64,000 nucleotides of DNA from the NCBI GenBank assembly GCA_963814355.1, contig CAWFCZ010000016.1:1-64000 (forward strand). Reading direction: 5' to 3'. Of the stretch, positions 16,892 through 26,012 are shown one piece after another. Each line of letters opens with the position of its first letter. Within the stretch, counting starts at the first letter, position 1. A program made the position numbers and the translations under genes. The stretch is from JADGOV01 sp963814355. Its GTDB lineage: Bacteria; Actinomycetota; Actinomycetes; JADGOV01. Below the pieces are notes generated by a model, which ran no database searches, was not told the origin of the DNA, and was given only the letters and a program-made list of their open reading frames with translations.

Positions 16892-17334
16892 GCCGGGGGG
16901 AGCAGGACGTTGAGCAAGCTGGAAACGGTGATCGCCCCGAGCAGCTCCTCACCGTCGACCACGGCCACCAGCGGGCTGTGCAGACCGGCCATCACCGCGG
17001 CCACCTCCATCGCTGTCGCCCCGCCGTCCACCACGGTCAACGTCACCCGCTCCCGAGGAAGCAGCTCCCGCACCGAGCAATCCTCCAGGCGGGCGCACAA
17101 GCCGTCCGAATGGCGTTCGTCCTAGGCCCGGGCAAGGACTGGATCCTCTTGAACGTAATCAGGGAGAACGAACCGCAACACCTGCGACCCGGGGAGCACC
17201 GTCTTGGGGCGCCCGTGAACGTCTAGGACGATCAGCCCGGGCAGCCTGCGTTCGGCGAGCAGCCGGGCCGCCTCGAGCGCGTTGGTGTCCAGTCCGACGA
17301 CCGGAAAGGGCCGGGCGAGATTACGGGCCAGCAT
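16888..17334 (-). pseudogene. Two-CBS-domain protein interrupted by in-frame amber codon
   Basis: The first half (ATG 17334) reads LARPFPVVGLDTNALEAARL, PGLIVLDVHGRPKTVLPGSQ and VQEDPVLARA, one CBS domain, then TAG at 17124-17122. The same frame continues DERHSDGLCARLEDCSVREL, then ATAMEVAAVMAGLHSPLVAV and ITVSSLLNVLLPPA, the second CBS domain. Relatives have Tyr (TAC) where the TAG stands. No good restart codon follows. Such CBS proteins pair with the SLC13-type permease that overlaps its 3' end, which is also broken. Confidence 0.75.
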
Positions 17335-17668
17335 AAACACTGCTCCGCTCGTGACGACGGCAGCGGCATCGCCGACCAGGCATCTCGGCACACCACCGGC
17401 CAGCATAGAAGGCGGATCACCTTCGCCGGATCCCACCCGATGCTTCGCACGTCAGAACCCAGCTGACAGCCCTCACCGCCTTGGCGTCCGGGTGCGCGCC
17501 TCCGGAAACTTGGCGTGTTCGCCGCCGGAACGAAGGGTCGCACGCCGCTCGCCACGGTGAGAAAGGTCGTCGCCGCCGGCGGCGTGGAACCGAACTCGGT
17601 CTGTGCCAGCCGGCTGTCAGGCGGGACCGCCTTGGTGTGCGACCGGCCGCCGGTGTGCGATGGGGGGC
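17335..17668. other. Divergent region upstream of hutH
   Basis: This 334-base gap separates the leftward CBS gene from rightward hutH and must hold both promoters. I see no operator palindrome, tRNA or convincing short gene. A run of six G (17662-17667) directly precedes the hutH ATG and probably serves as its ribosome-binding site. Confidence 0.4.
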
Positions 17669-19198
17669 ATGAGTACAGATCACGTCCTCGTCGGCACCGG
17701 CCCGATCGCCCCCGAGCAGGTCGCGCGGGTCGCCCGGGGCGGCGCCGGCGTCCGGCTCGGCGAGGACGCGGTCGCGGCGATCACCGCGAGCCGCCGGATC
17801 ATCGAGGAGCTGGCCGGCGACCCGGAGCCGCATTACGGGATCTCGACCGGCTTCGGCGCGCTGGCCACCAAGCACATCCCGGCCGAGCAGCGGGATCACC
17901 TGCAGCGCAGCCTGATCCGTTCGCACGCCGCCGGGTCCGGCCCGGAGGTGGAGCGCGAGGTGGTACGGGCCATGATGCTGCTGCGGCTGTCCACGCTGGC
18001 CACCGGCCGGACCGGCATCCGGCTCGGCACCGCCGTGGCCTACGCCGCCATGATCGACGCCGGTCTCACCCCGGTGGTGTACGAGCACGGGTCGCTGGGC
18101 TGTTCCGGTGACCTGGCGCCGTTGGCCCACGTGGCACTCGCGCTGATCGGCGAAGGGCAGGTCCGGGACGGCGGCGGGGCGCTGCGGCCGGCCGCCGAAG
18201 CGCTTCTGGAGCACCGGATCACCCCGGTACGGCTCGCCGAAAAGGAGGGGCTGGCCCTGGTCAACGGCACCGACGGGATGCTCGGCATGCTGGTTCTGGC
18301 GATCGCCGACCTGCGCCGGCTCCTGGCCACCGCCGACCTGGCGGCCGCGATGAGCGTCGAGGCGCTGATGGGCACCGACGCCGCCTACGCCGCCGACCTG
18401 CAGGCGCTACGGCCACACCCCGGACAGGCCGCGTCGGCGGCAAACCTGCGCGCACTGCTCGCCGGCAGCGGTGTGATGGCCGCCCACCGCGGCCCGGAAT
18501 GCACCCGCGTGCAGGACGCCTACTCGCTGCGCTGCGCGCCCCAGGTTCACGGCGCGGCGCGGGACACGCTCGAGCACGCCGCGGTGGTTGCCGGTCGGGA
18601 ACTGCGTGCCGCGATCGACAACCCGGTGGTCACGGTGGACGGTCGGGTGGTGTCCAACGGCAACTTCCACGGCGCGCCGGTGGGGTACGTGCTGGACTTC
18701 CTGGCCATTGCCGCGGCGGACGTGGCCAGCATGAGCGAGCGCCGTACCGACCGCTTCCTCGACCCGGCGCGTAACCACGACCTGCCCGCCTTCCTCGCCG
18801 GTGACCCGGGCGTGGACTCCGGACACATGATCGCCCAGTACGTGGCCGCCGGCATCGTCAGCGAACTCAAGCGACTCGCCGTCCCGGCCAGCGTCGACTC
18901 GATCCCGTCGTCGGCGATGCAGGAGGACCACGTCTCGATGGGCTGGGCGGCGGCCCGCAAGCTGCGCCGCGCCGTCGACGGGTTGACCAGGGTGCTGGCC
19001 ATCGAAATTCTCACCGCCGCCCGCGCCCTGGACCTGCGCGGCCCCCACCAGCCGGCGCCGGCCACCGCGGCCGTCCGCGACGCGGTCCGCGCGGCCGGCG
19101 TCCCCGGCCCCGGCCCCGACCGCTACCTGGCCCCGGACATCGCGGCGGTCGCCGAGCTGGTGGCCGCCGGCAGCCTGCTCCCGCCCGGCCTGCGCTGA
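17669..19198 (+). CDS. hutH: Histidine ammonia-lyase
   Basis: HutH deaminates L-histidine to urocanate using the self-made MIO cofactor. The 509-aa protein has HYGISTGFGALATKHI, the cofactor loop YEHGSLGCSGDLAPLAHVA, KEGLALVNGTDGM and NPVVTVDGRVVSNGNFHGAP. The MIO triad is Cys-Ser-Gly instead of the more common Ala-Ser-Gly, a variant I regard as tolerated in actinobacterial enzymes. ATG 17669 follows GGGGGG. hutU starts 28 bases downstream. Confidence 0.93.
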   Translation: MSTDHVLVGTGPIAPEQVARVARGGAGVRLGEDAVAAITASRRIIEELAGDPEPHYGISTGFGALATKHIPAEQRDHLQRSLIRSHAAGSGPEVEREVVRAMMLLRLSTLATGRTGIRLGTAVAYAAMIDAGLTPVVYEHGSLGCSGDLAPLAHVALALIGEGQVRDGGGALRPAAEALLEHRITPVRLAEKEGLALVNGTDGMLGMLVLAIADLRRLLATADLAAAMSVEALMGTDAAYAADLQALRPHPGQAASAANLRALLAGSGVMAAHRGPECTRVQDAYSLRCAPQVHGAARDTLEHAAVVAGRELRAAIDNPVVTVDGRVVSNGNFHGAPVGYVLDFLAIAAADVASMSERRTDRFLDPARNHDLPAFLAGDPGVDSGHMIAQYVAAGIVSELKRLAVPASVDSIPSSAMQEDHVSMGWAAARKLRRAVDGLTRVLAIEILTAARALDLRGPHQPAPATAAVRDAVRAAGVPGPGPDRYLAPDIAAVAELVAAGSLLPPGLR

Positions 19199-19226
19199 GC
19201 CCACTTCCAAGGTAAGGATGAGGACC

Positions 19227-20883
19227 ATGGACGGATCCCGACCGGTACGTGCCCCCCGCGGCACCACGCTTGACGGCGAAGAGCTGGCAGACCGAGGCGC
19301 CGCTGCGGATGTTGCAGAACAACCTCGACCCCGAGGTCGCCGAGCGCCCGGACGACCTGGTGGTCTACGGCGGGACCGGGCGGGCGGCCCGGGACTGGCG
19401 CAGCTTCGACGCCATGATCCGTACGCTGAGCACCCTGGAGGCGGATGAGACCATGCTGGTCCAGTCCGGACGCCCGGTGGGGGTGATGCAGACCTCCGAA
19501 TGGGCGCCGCGGGTGCTGATCGCCAACTCGAACCTGGTGGGGGACTGGGCGACCTGGCCGGAGTTCCGCCGCCTAGAACAGCTCGGCCTGACCATGTACG
19601 GCCAGATGACCGCCGGATCCTGGATCTACATCGGCACCCAGGGCATCGTGCAGGGCACGTACGAAACCTTCGCCGCGGTGGCCGACAAGCGCTTCGGCGG
19701 CACGCTCGCCGGCACCTGGACGCTGACCGGCGGCTGCGGTGGGATGGGTGGCGCGCAGCCGCTGGCGGTCACCCTCAACGGCGGCGTGTGCTTGGTGGTC
19801 GACGTGGATCCCGCACGGCTGCGGCGCCGGGTCGAGCATCGCTACCTCGACGAGGTCGCTCCCGACATCGACACCGCGATCGGCAGCTGCCAGCAGGCCA
19901 AGCGCGACCGGGCGGCGGCCAGCATCGGGTTGGTGGGCAACGCCGCCGAGGTGTTCCCCGAGCTGCTGCGCCGCGGGCTGGAGATCGACATCGTCACCGA
20001 CCAGACCAGCGCCCACGATCCGCTCAGCTACCTGCCCGCGGGCATCGAGCTGGCGAACTGGCAGCGCCTCGCCGAGGCGAAGCCGGCGGAGTTCACCGAC
20101 CGGGCCCGGGCGTCGATGGCCCGCCAGGTGGCGGCGATGGTCGGCTTCCTGGACGGCGGCGCGGAGGTGTTCGACTACGGCAACTCCATCCGCGACGAGG
20201 CCCGGCTCGGCGGGTACGAACGGGCCTTCGACTTCCCCGGCTTCGTCCCGGCCTACATCCGGCCGCTGTTCTGCCAGGGCAAGGGGCCGTTCCGGTGGGT
20301 GGCGCTGTCCGGGGATCCAGCGGACATCGCGGCCACCGACCGGGCGGTCTGCGAGCTGTTCGGCGACAACGACCGGCTGCAGCGCTGGATGCGGGGCGCG
20401 AGGGGCATCGCGTTCCAAGGCCTGCCGGCCCGGATCTGCTGGCTGGGCTACGGGGAACGCGACGTCGCCGGGCTGCGCTTCAACGACATGGTCGCCGCCG
20501 GGCAGCTCAGCGCGCCGATCGTGATCGGGCGGGACCACCTGGACTGCGGCTCGGTGGCCTCACCGTACCGGGAGACCGAGGCGATGGCCGATGGCTCGGA
20601 CGCGATCGCCGACTGGCCGCTGCTCAACGCGCTGGTCAACACCGCCAGCGGGGCGAGCTGGGTGTCGATCCACCACGGTGGCGGCGTCGGCATCGGCCGC
20701 AGCATTCACGCCGGGCAGGTGAGCGTCGCCGACGGCACCGACCTGGCGGCCCGCAAGCTGGCCCGGGTGCTGCGCAACGACCCGGGCATGGGGGTGATCC
20801 GCCACGTCGACGCCGGGTACCCGCTCGCCGAAGAGGTCGCCGCCGAGCGGCACGTCCGGGTGCCGATGCGCGAGGGCTCGTGA
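19227..20883 (+). CDS. hutU: Urocanate hydratase, with apparent frameshift near the start
   Basis: Urocanase converts urocanate to imidazolonepropionate with bound NAD+. The main frame carries the family from TAKSWQTEAPLRMLQNNLDP through GGCGGMGGAQPLAVTL to the active-site region FQGLPARICWLGYGER. The expected N-terminus MDGSRPVRAPRGTTL lies in another frame from ATG 19227, which has AGGATGAGG upstream. Removing one base near 19272 joins the two exactly. As read, only GTG 19249 could start the main frame, without a good ribosome-binding site. So this is either a damaged or weakly translated gene or an indel error. It overlaps the next gene by GTGA. Confidence 0.88.
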
Positions 20884-22082
20884 GCTTCGCAACGATGTGG
20901 GCCGACCTCGCGCCGGTCGGCCGGTCGGCTTCCACCGGGGGCTACCGCCGGCACGCCTGGACCAGGACCGACGCCGAGCTGCGGGAGTGGTTCACCGGCG
21001 CGGCGACCGGCCGGGGCCTGGAGGTGACCGCCGATCGAGTCGGGAACCTGTGGGCCTGGTGGGGCGACCCCGACTCCGCGGTCGCCGCCGGCCGGCCCGG
21101 TCTGGTACTCGGAAGCCATCTGGATTCGGTGCCCGACGGCGGGGCGTACGACGGTCCGCTCGGCATCGTCTCGGCGTTCGCCGCCCTCGACACGCTGCGG
21201 GCCGGCGGGTTCCGACCGGGCCGGCCGCTGGCGGTGGCCTGCTTCGCCGACGAGGAGGGCGCCCGGTTCGGGATCGCCTGCGCCGGGTCCCGGCTGCTCA
21301 CCGGCGCGCTGCACCCCGACGCGGCCCTGGGCCGCCGCGACGCCGACGGCACCACGATGGCCGAGGCGATGCGGGCAGCCGGCCGCGACCCGGGCGCGGT
21401 CGGTCCTGACCCGGAGACCCTGCGCCGGGTCGGCACCTTCGTGGAGCTGCACATCGAGCAGGGCCGCAACCTCCTCGACGGCGGCGCGGCGGTGGGGGTG
21501 GCCTCGGCGATCTGGCCGCACGGCCGCTGGCGGCTGGACCTTCCCGGCCGGGCCGACCACGCCGGCACCACCCGGCTGGAGGACCGGATCGACCCGATGC
21601 TGGCCCTGGCCGCCGGGATCCAGGCCGCCCGGCAGTCCGCGCGGGACCGGGGGGCGCTGGCCACGATCGGCAGGGTCCGCGTCGAACCCAACGCGGTCAA
21701 CGCCATCCCGTCGGCGGTGACCGCCTGGCTGGACGCCCGCGGCCCGGACCCGCAGGCGGTACACGCCGTGGTCGCCGACGTGGCCGCCGCCACCGCAGCG
21801 ACGCCGGTCGAGGAGTCCTGGACGCCGCCGACGGCCTTCGACGGCGGACTGCGCGACCGGCTGTCGCGGCTGCTCGCCGGGCCGGACGGCACCCCGGCAC
21901 CGGTGCTGGCCACCGGCGCCGGGCACGACGCCGGCATCCTGGTCCAGGCCGGGGTAGCGACCGCGATGCTGTTCGTCCGCAACCCCACCGGCGTCTCGCA
22001 CTCCCCCGCCGAACACGCCGAGGACGCGGATTGCCTGGCCGGCGTGGACGCCCTGGCCCGCGCCTTGGAGGCGCTGGAGTGA
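20880..22082 (+). CDS. M20 amidohydrolase (allantoate amidohydrolase/N-carbamoylase-like) of the hut operon
   Basis: The 400-aa protein is a Zn-dependent M20/hydantoinase-type amidohydrolase: GSHLDSVPDGGAYDGPLG (first His and bridging Asp), CFADEEGARFG (Glu pair), ELHIEQGRNL and GAGHDAGIL (last His). Annotated relatives hydrolyse allantoate or N-carbamoyl amino acids. It overlaps hutU and hutF by 4 bases each. Since hutF makes N-formylglutamate and no HutG is visible, it may act as N-formylglutamate deformylase; that is inference from context. GTG 20880 is set by the GTGA overlap. Confidence 0.85.
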   Translation: MSFATMWADLAPVGRSASTGGYRRHAWTRTDAELREWFTGAATGRGLEVTADRVGNLWAWWGDPDSAVAAGRPGLVLGSHLDSVPDGGAYDGPLGIVSAFAALDTLRAGGFRPGRPLAVACFADEEGARFGIACAGSRLLTGALHPDAALGRRDADGTTMAEAMRAAGRDPGAVGPDPETLRRVGTFVELHIEQGRNLLDGGAAVGVASAIWPHGRWRLDLPGRADHAGTTRLEDRIDPMLALAAGIQAARQSARDRGALATIGRVRVEPNAVNAIPSAVTAWLDARGPDPQAVHAVVADVAAATAATPVEESWTPPTAFDGGLRDRLSRLLAGPDGTPAPVLATGAGHDAGILVQAGVATAMLFVRNPTGVSHSPAEHAEDADCLAGVDALARALEALE

Positions 22083-23398
22083 GGACGTACTGGTGCGAGT
22101 ACGCCTGGCTGGGCGCGGCCCCCGCCGCCGGTGTCCGGGTCGAGGTCGACGCCGGCCGGATCACCGCGGTCGGCCGGGCGGCCGCCGCCCAGCCCGGCGA
22201 CAACCGGCTGGGCGGGCTGGTGCTTCCCGGCTTCGCCAACGCGCACAGCCACGCCTTCCACCGGGCGCTGCGCGGCCGTACCTCCTCCGGCGGCGGCACG
22301 TTCTTCACCTGGCGCCGGCAGATGTACGCCCTCGCCGGGCGGCTCGATCCCGACTCCTACCTCGCGCTGGCCCGGGCGGCTTACGCGGAGATGGCGCTGG
22401 CCGGGGTGAGTGCCGTCGGGGAGTTCCACTACCTGCACCACGGGCCGGGCGGCGTCCGGTACGCCGACCGCAACGCGATGGGGCACGCGCTGGTCCGGGC
22501 CGCCGCAGAGGCCGGGGTGCGGCTCACCCTGCTCGACACCTGCTACCTCACCGGCGGCCTGGACGCCGGCGGCCACACCGGCCTGGACGACGTGCAGGTC
22601 CGCTTCGCCGACCGGGACGCGGCGGCCTGGGCGGAACGCCGGGCGGGTCTGGCCGGCAGCGACCGGGTGCGGATCGGGGCGGCGGTGCATTCGGTACGCG
22701 CCGTGCCCGCCGAGGCGTTGCCGGAGGTCGCTGCGGCGGCCGCCGGGGGCCCGCTGCACGTGCACCTGTCCGAGCAGCCCGCGGAGAACGAGGCATGCCG
22801 GCAGCACTACGGCCGTACCCCGGCCGCGCTGCTCGCCGAGCGCGGGGTTCTCGGCCCGGCGACCACCGCGGTACACGCCACCCACCTCAGCGACGGCGAC
22901 GTCGAGCTACTCGGCGCGACGGGCACCGGGGTCTGCGCCTGCCCGAGCACCGAGGCGGACCTGGCCGACGGCATCGGCCGCTTCGGCGCGCTCCGCGCCG
23001 CCGGGAGCCCGCTCAGCGTCGGCAGCGACCAGCACGTGCGGACGGACCTGCTCGCCGAGGCCCGCTCGGTGGAGTGCTACCAGCGGCTTACCACCGGGGT
23101 ACGCGGCCACTTCACCGCGGCCGAGCTGGTCGCGATGCTCACCGTCGCGGGCCAGCGCTCGCTCGGCTGGGCAGACGCGGGAAGGATCACGGCCGGGCAG
23201 CGGGCCGATCTGGTCGCTATCCGGCTGGACAGCCCGTGCACCGCCGGCAGCCCCCCGGCGCAGGCCGTGACGGTCGCCGGGGCGCCCGAGGTGCACACCG
23301 TGGTCAGCGACGGTGCGGTCGTGGTCAGCGCCGGGCGCCACGTCCTCGGCGACGTCGGCGGGCTGCTGGCCCGAGCCATCGAACCGATGTGGGCATGA
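22079..23398 (+). CDS. hutF: Formimidoylglutamate deiminase
   Basis: HutF, an amidohydrolase-superfamily metalloenzyme, converts N-formimidoyl-L-glutamate to N-formyl-L-glutamate and ammonia. The 439-aa product shows the metal motif GFANAHSHAFHRALRGR, GEFHYLHHGPGG, PLHVHLSEQPAENEAC and SVGSDQHVRTDLLAEAR with the late Asp. Start GTG 22079 overlaps the M20 stop; the longer upstream frame is not conserved. Its stop overlaps hutI (ATGA). Its presence marks the deiminase route of histidine degradation. Confidence 0.9.
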   Translation: MRTYWCEYAWLGAAPAAGVRVEVDAGRITAVGRAAAAQPGDNRLGGLVLPGFANAHSHAFHRALRGRTSSGGGTFFTWRRQMYALAGRLDPDSYLALARAAYAEMALAGVSAVGEFHYLHHGPGGVRYADRNAMGHALVRAAAEAGVRLTLLDTCYLTGGLDAGGHTGLDDVQVRFADRDAAAWAERRAGLAGSDRVRIGAAVHSVRAVPAEALPEVAAAAAGGPLHVHLSEQPAENEACRQHYGRTPAALLAERGVLGPATTAVHATHLSDGDVELLGATGTGVCACPSTEADLADGIGRFGALRAAGSPLSVGSDQHVRTDLLAEARSVECYQRLTTGVRGHFTAAELVAMLTVAGQRSLGWADAGRITAGQRADLVAIRLDSPCTAGSPPAQAVTVAGAPEVHTVVSDGAVVVSAGRHVLGDVGGLLARAIEPMWA

Positions 23399-24558
23399 GC
23401 ACCGTCGTCGTCGGGATCGGCGAGCTGGTCACCAACGACCCCGCGCTGGGCCGCACGCCGCTGGGCCTGGTGGCCGACGCCGCCCTGGTGCTGGCCGGCG
23501 GGGCGGTAGCCTGGGTCGGCCCGGCCGCTCGGGCCCCGGCCGCCGACCGGCGGATCGACGTCGGCGGGTCCGCCGTGCTGCCCGGTTTCGTGGACAGCCA
23601 CGCGCACCTGGTCTTCGCCGGTGACCGGGCAGGCGAGTTCGAAGCCCGGATGTCCGGGCTGGCCTACACCGGTGGCGGCATCGCCTCCACGGTGGCCGCC
23701 ACCCGGCAGGCGACGGATGACGAGCTGCGCACCGGGCTGGCCCGGCTGCTGGCCGAGATGCGGGCCCAGGGCAGCACCACCGTGGAAATCAAGAGCGGGT
23801 ACGGCCTGACGGTCGCCGACGAGGCGCGGGCGTTACGGCTGGCCCGCGAGTTCACCCCGGAGACCACCTTCCTCGGGGCGCACGTCGTCCCGCCGGAGTA
23901 CGCCGGCCTTCCGGGGGACTACCTCGAGCTGGTCACCGGGCCGATGCTGGCGGCGTGCGCCCGCTACGCCCGCTGGGTGGACGTGTTCTGCGAGCCGGCG
24001 TCCCCGCACGCCTTCGACGGCGACGCCGCCCGGACCGTGCTGCAGGCCGGCCGGGCCGCCGGCCTGGAGGTGCGGGTGCACGCCAACCAACTCTCGACCG
24101 GGCCGGGCGTCCGGCTGGCTGTGGAGCTGGACGCCGCCAGCGCGGACCACTGCACCTTCCTGACCGGCGCGGATGTCGATGCGCTGGCCGGCGGCAACAC
24201 GGTGGCCACCCTCTTGCCGGGCGTCGAGTTCTCCACCCGCCAGCCCTACCCACCCGCGCGGCGGCTGCTCGACGCCGGGGTCACCGTGGCGCTGGCCAGT
24301 GACTGCAACCCGGGTAGCTGCTTCACCTCGTCCCTGCCGTTCTGCGTCGCCCTGGCAGTACGGGAGATGCGAATGACCCCGGCCGAAGCGGTGTGGGCCG
24401 CCACCGCCGGGGGCGCTCGGGCGCTGCGCCGCACGGATATCGGCCACCTCGGGGTCGGCGCCCGAGCCGACCTGGCTGTGCTGGCCGCGCCGTCCTACCG
24501 GCACCTGGCCTACCGGCCCGGCGTGCCGCTGGCGCGTACGCTTGCGGGGCCCGAGTGA
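23395..24558 (+). CDS. hutI: Imidazolonepropionase
   Basis: HutI opens the ring of imidazolone-5-propionate to formimidoylglutamate. The 387-aa amidohydrolase has GFVDSHAHLVFAGDRAGEFE, TTVEIKSGYGLTVADEARAL, HANQLSTGPG and ASDCNPGSCFTSSLPF, all standard family features. ATG 23395 overlaps the hutF stop. It is the last gene of hutHU-M20-FI; hutU through hutI are chained by 4-base overlaps, so stoichiometric synthesis is likely. No hut regulator is seen nearby. Confidence 0.93.
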   Translation: MSTVVVGIGELVTNDPALGRTPLGLVADAALVLAGGAVAWVGPAARAPAADRRIDVGGSAVLPGFVDSHAHLVFAGDRAGEFEARMSGLAYTGGGIASTVAATRQATDDELRTGLARLLAEMRAQGSTTVEIKSGYGLTVADEARALRLAREFTPETTFLGAHVVPPEYAGLPGDYLELVTGPMLAACARYARWVDVFCEPASPHAFDGDAARTVLQAGRAAGLEVRVHANQLSTGPGVRLAVELDAASADHCTFLTGADVDALAGGNTVATLLPGVEFSTRQPYPPARRLLDAGVTVALASDCNPGSCFTSSLPFCVALAVREMRMTPAEAVWAATAGGARALRRTDIGHLGVGARADLAVLAAPSYRHLAYRPGVPLARTLAGPE

Positions 24559-24598
24559 GCATGTCCAGTTTGGACTACCAGTGGCACCGGAGTCGGTA

Positions 24599-25699
24599 GT
24601 GAACGTTGTCAGCCGGAGCAGGCTCACCACATCCGCGGTCGTCGTGATCGTGACGCTGGGCGTGGGTGCCCCGGTCTGGGAAGCTCAGGCGGCGCCGCGC
24701 CCGACGATCCGCTCTGCGGTGTCCCGGGTCGGAGCTACGGTGTTGCCGGGCCTGCCCGGCGCATCGGGGGCCACAAAGGCCCGTGCGATCAATGGAGCCG
24801 GGACCGTCGTCGGGTCGGCCACGAACGCTGGCGGCGTAGTGCACGCTGTCGTCTGGCGAGGCACCACGATCACCGATCTCGACCGCCGCGGGAAGGAGCC
24901 CAGTGCCGCGCTCGCGGTGAACGGGTCCGGGCAGATCGTGGGGACGACCGGCATGTCGTTCCACAACAGCGCGACGCTGTGGCAGGGCGGGCGAACGTAC
25001 CTGTTGCCGGCTCCCCCGGATCCCTCCCCCGCTGACTTCATCTACGGCTGCGCCGCGACCTCGATCAACGACGCGGGTCTCATCGGCGGCTACTGCGATG
25101 TCGACGTCAACACGAGCGTCGTCGGACTCCCGGTGATCTGGCGCGACAAGAGCCCCATCGTGGCGTGGTCGCGGGGTGCGGTGCTGTCGGTGAACGACCG
25201 TGGTCATCTGGCCGGATGGTTCGAGCACGGGTACAACGGCGAAGGCCTGCGGGCGGTGCTCTCCGACGACAGCGGACTCCATGAGCTCCCGGCACTGGGC
25301 GGGAGCCTCGACGGCGACCAAGCGTTCGCCGTCAACCGCCGCGATCTCGTCGTCGGACAGTCCGACGGGCGGCCGGTCGCCTGGCGGCACGGCATGGTGC
25401 ATGGGTTGCGGGCACCTTCCGGGAGCGGCGCGGCGTTCGGAGTCAACACCTGGGGCACGATCGTGGGCACGGAGGGCGTAACCGCGCGCCCGGTGATGTG
25501 GAAGTCCGGTGTACTCCTGCCGCTGAGCCGTTCCGGTGGAGCGGCGGCTGCAGTCAACGACCGCGGCCTCGTGGCCGGGTGGGTGGTCCGTGGCGACGGA
25601 ACGACGGGCGCCATCAGGTGGCGGGTCACCGGCACTTCGGGTGCAAGACGTTCGATGAGCCGGCCAGTGCAGCGGAGTGTCACGTTCACGCGACGCTGA
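24599..25699 (+). CDS. Secreted HAF-repeat protein
   Basis: The 366-aa protein begins with a signal peptide (basic NVVSRSRLTTSA, hydrophobic VVVIVTLGVG, end around AQAAP). The mature part has at least six imperfect repeats of about 40-50 residues with the pattern AINxxGxVVG followed by AVxW, the HAF extracellular-repeat signature. Examples are ARAINGAGTVVGSA, SINDAGLIGGYC, AVNRRDLVVGQS, GVNTWGTIVGT and AVNDRGLVAGW. A beta-propeller-like fold is likely. GTG 24599 is set by CGGAG upstream and the signal peptide. Role unknown. It starts 40 bases after hutI and may be read through from it. Confidence 0.75.
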   Translation: MNVVSRSRLTTSAVVVIVTLGVGAPVWEAQAAPRPTIRSAVSRVGATVLPGLPGASGATKARAINGAGTVVGSATNAGGVVHAVVWRGTTITDLDRRGKEPSAALAVNGSGQIVGTTGMSFHNSATLWQGGRTYLLPAPPDPSPADFIYGCAATSINDAGLIGGYCDVDVNTSVVGLPVIWRDKSPIVAWSRGAVLSVNDRGHLAGWFEHGYNGEGLRAVLSDDSGLHELPALGGSLDGDQAFAVNRRDLVVGQSDGRPVAWRHGMVHGLRAPSGSGAAFGVNTWGTIVGTEGVTARPVMWKSGVLLPLSRSGGAAAAVNDRGLVAGWVVRGDGTTGAIRWRVTGTSGARRSMSRPVQRSVTFTRR

Positions 25700-25842
25700 T
25701 TCCGGCGGGCTCGGCAGAACGGACGGTCGCCTCCACGGCCGCCCTGGGCTCCGCCCGGCCAGCGTCGCGGGGCCTTCGACGGCGATCACTGCCGCCGCCG
25801 CGACGCAACCCAACGCGGTGACAACCCAGAACGACGTCTAGC
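25690..25842 (-). pseudogene. Possible MFS transporter C-terminal remnant
   Basis: On the minus strand one frame reads SFWVVTALGCVAAAAVIAV and then changes frame to RAEPRAAVEATVRSAEPAG before a stop. This looks like the last membrane helix and charged tail of an MFS exporter, split by a frameshift. No further helices are found upstream. Confidence 0.25.
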
Positions 25843-25873
25843 CGGTCGTACCGACCGTCGCCTCCGTCCCCGC

Positions 25874-25933
25874 CCGGTGATCCAGGGCTCGTTGACCCCA
25901 CCAGGCGGGGGCTGGCGGGGCCTGGATCACCGG
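25874..25933. repeat. 13-bp perfect inverted repeat
   Basis: CCGGTGATCCAGG at 25874-25886 is repeated in inverse orientation as CCTGGATCACCGG at 25921-25933, separated by 34 bases that contain a further CCCC/GGGG pairing. It lies between the convergent HAF and hemerythrin genes. Function could be a bidirectional terminator, although no T-run follows, or the ends of a small non-autonomous element. Confidence 0.7.
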
Positions 25934-26012
25934 AGTAGCGGGCGGAATGCGGACCAAAAGCCGGCCGACGGGTGACGCGAGGCTTCGAGAGCCGGGATGG
26001 CCGCCTGCCGGC

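Noticed and set aside
20942..22885. 647-aa minus ORF opposite the hut operon
   Set aside because: Antisense shadow; plus-strand genes M20 and hutF are well supported.
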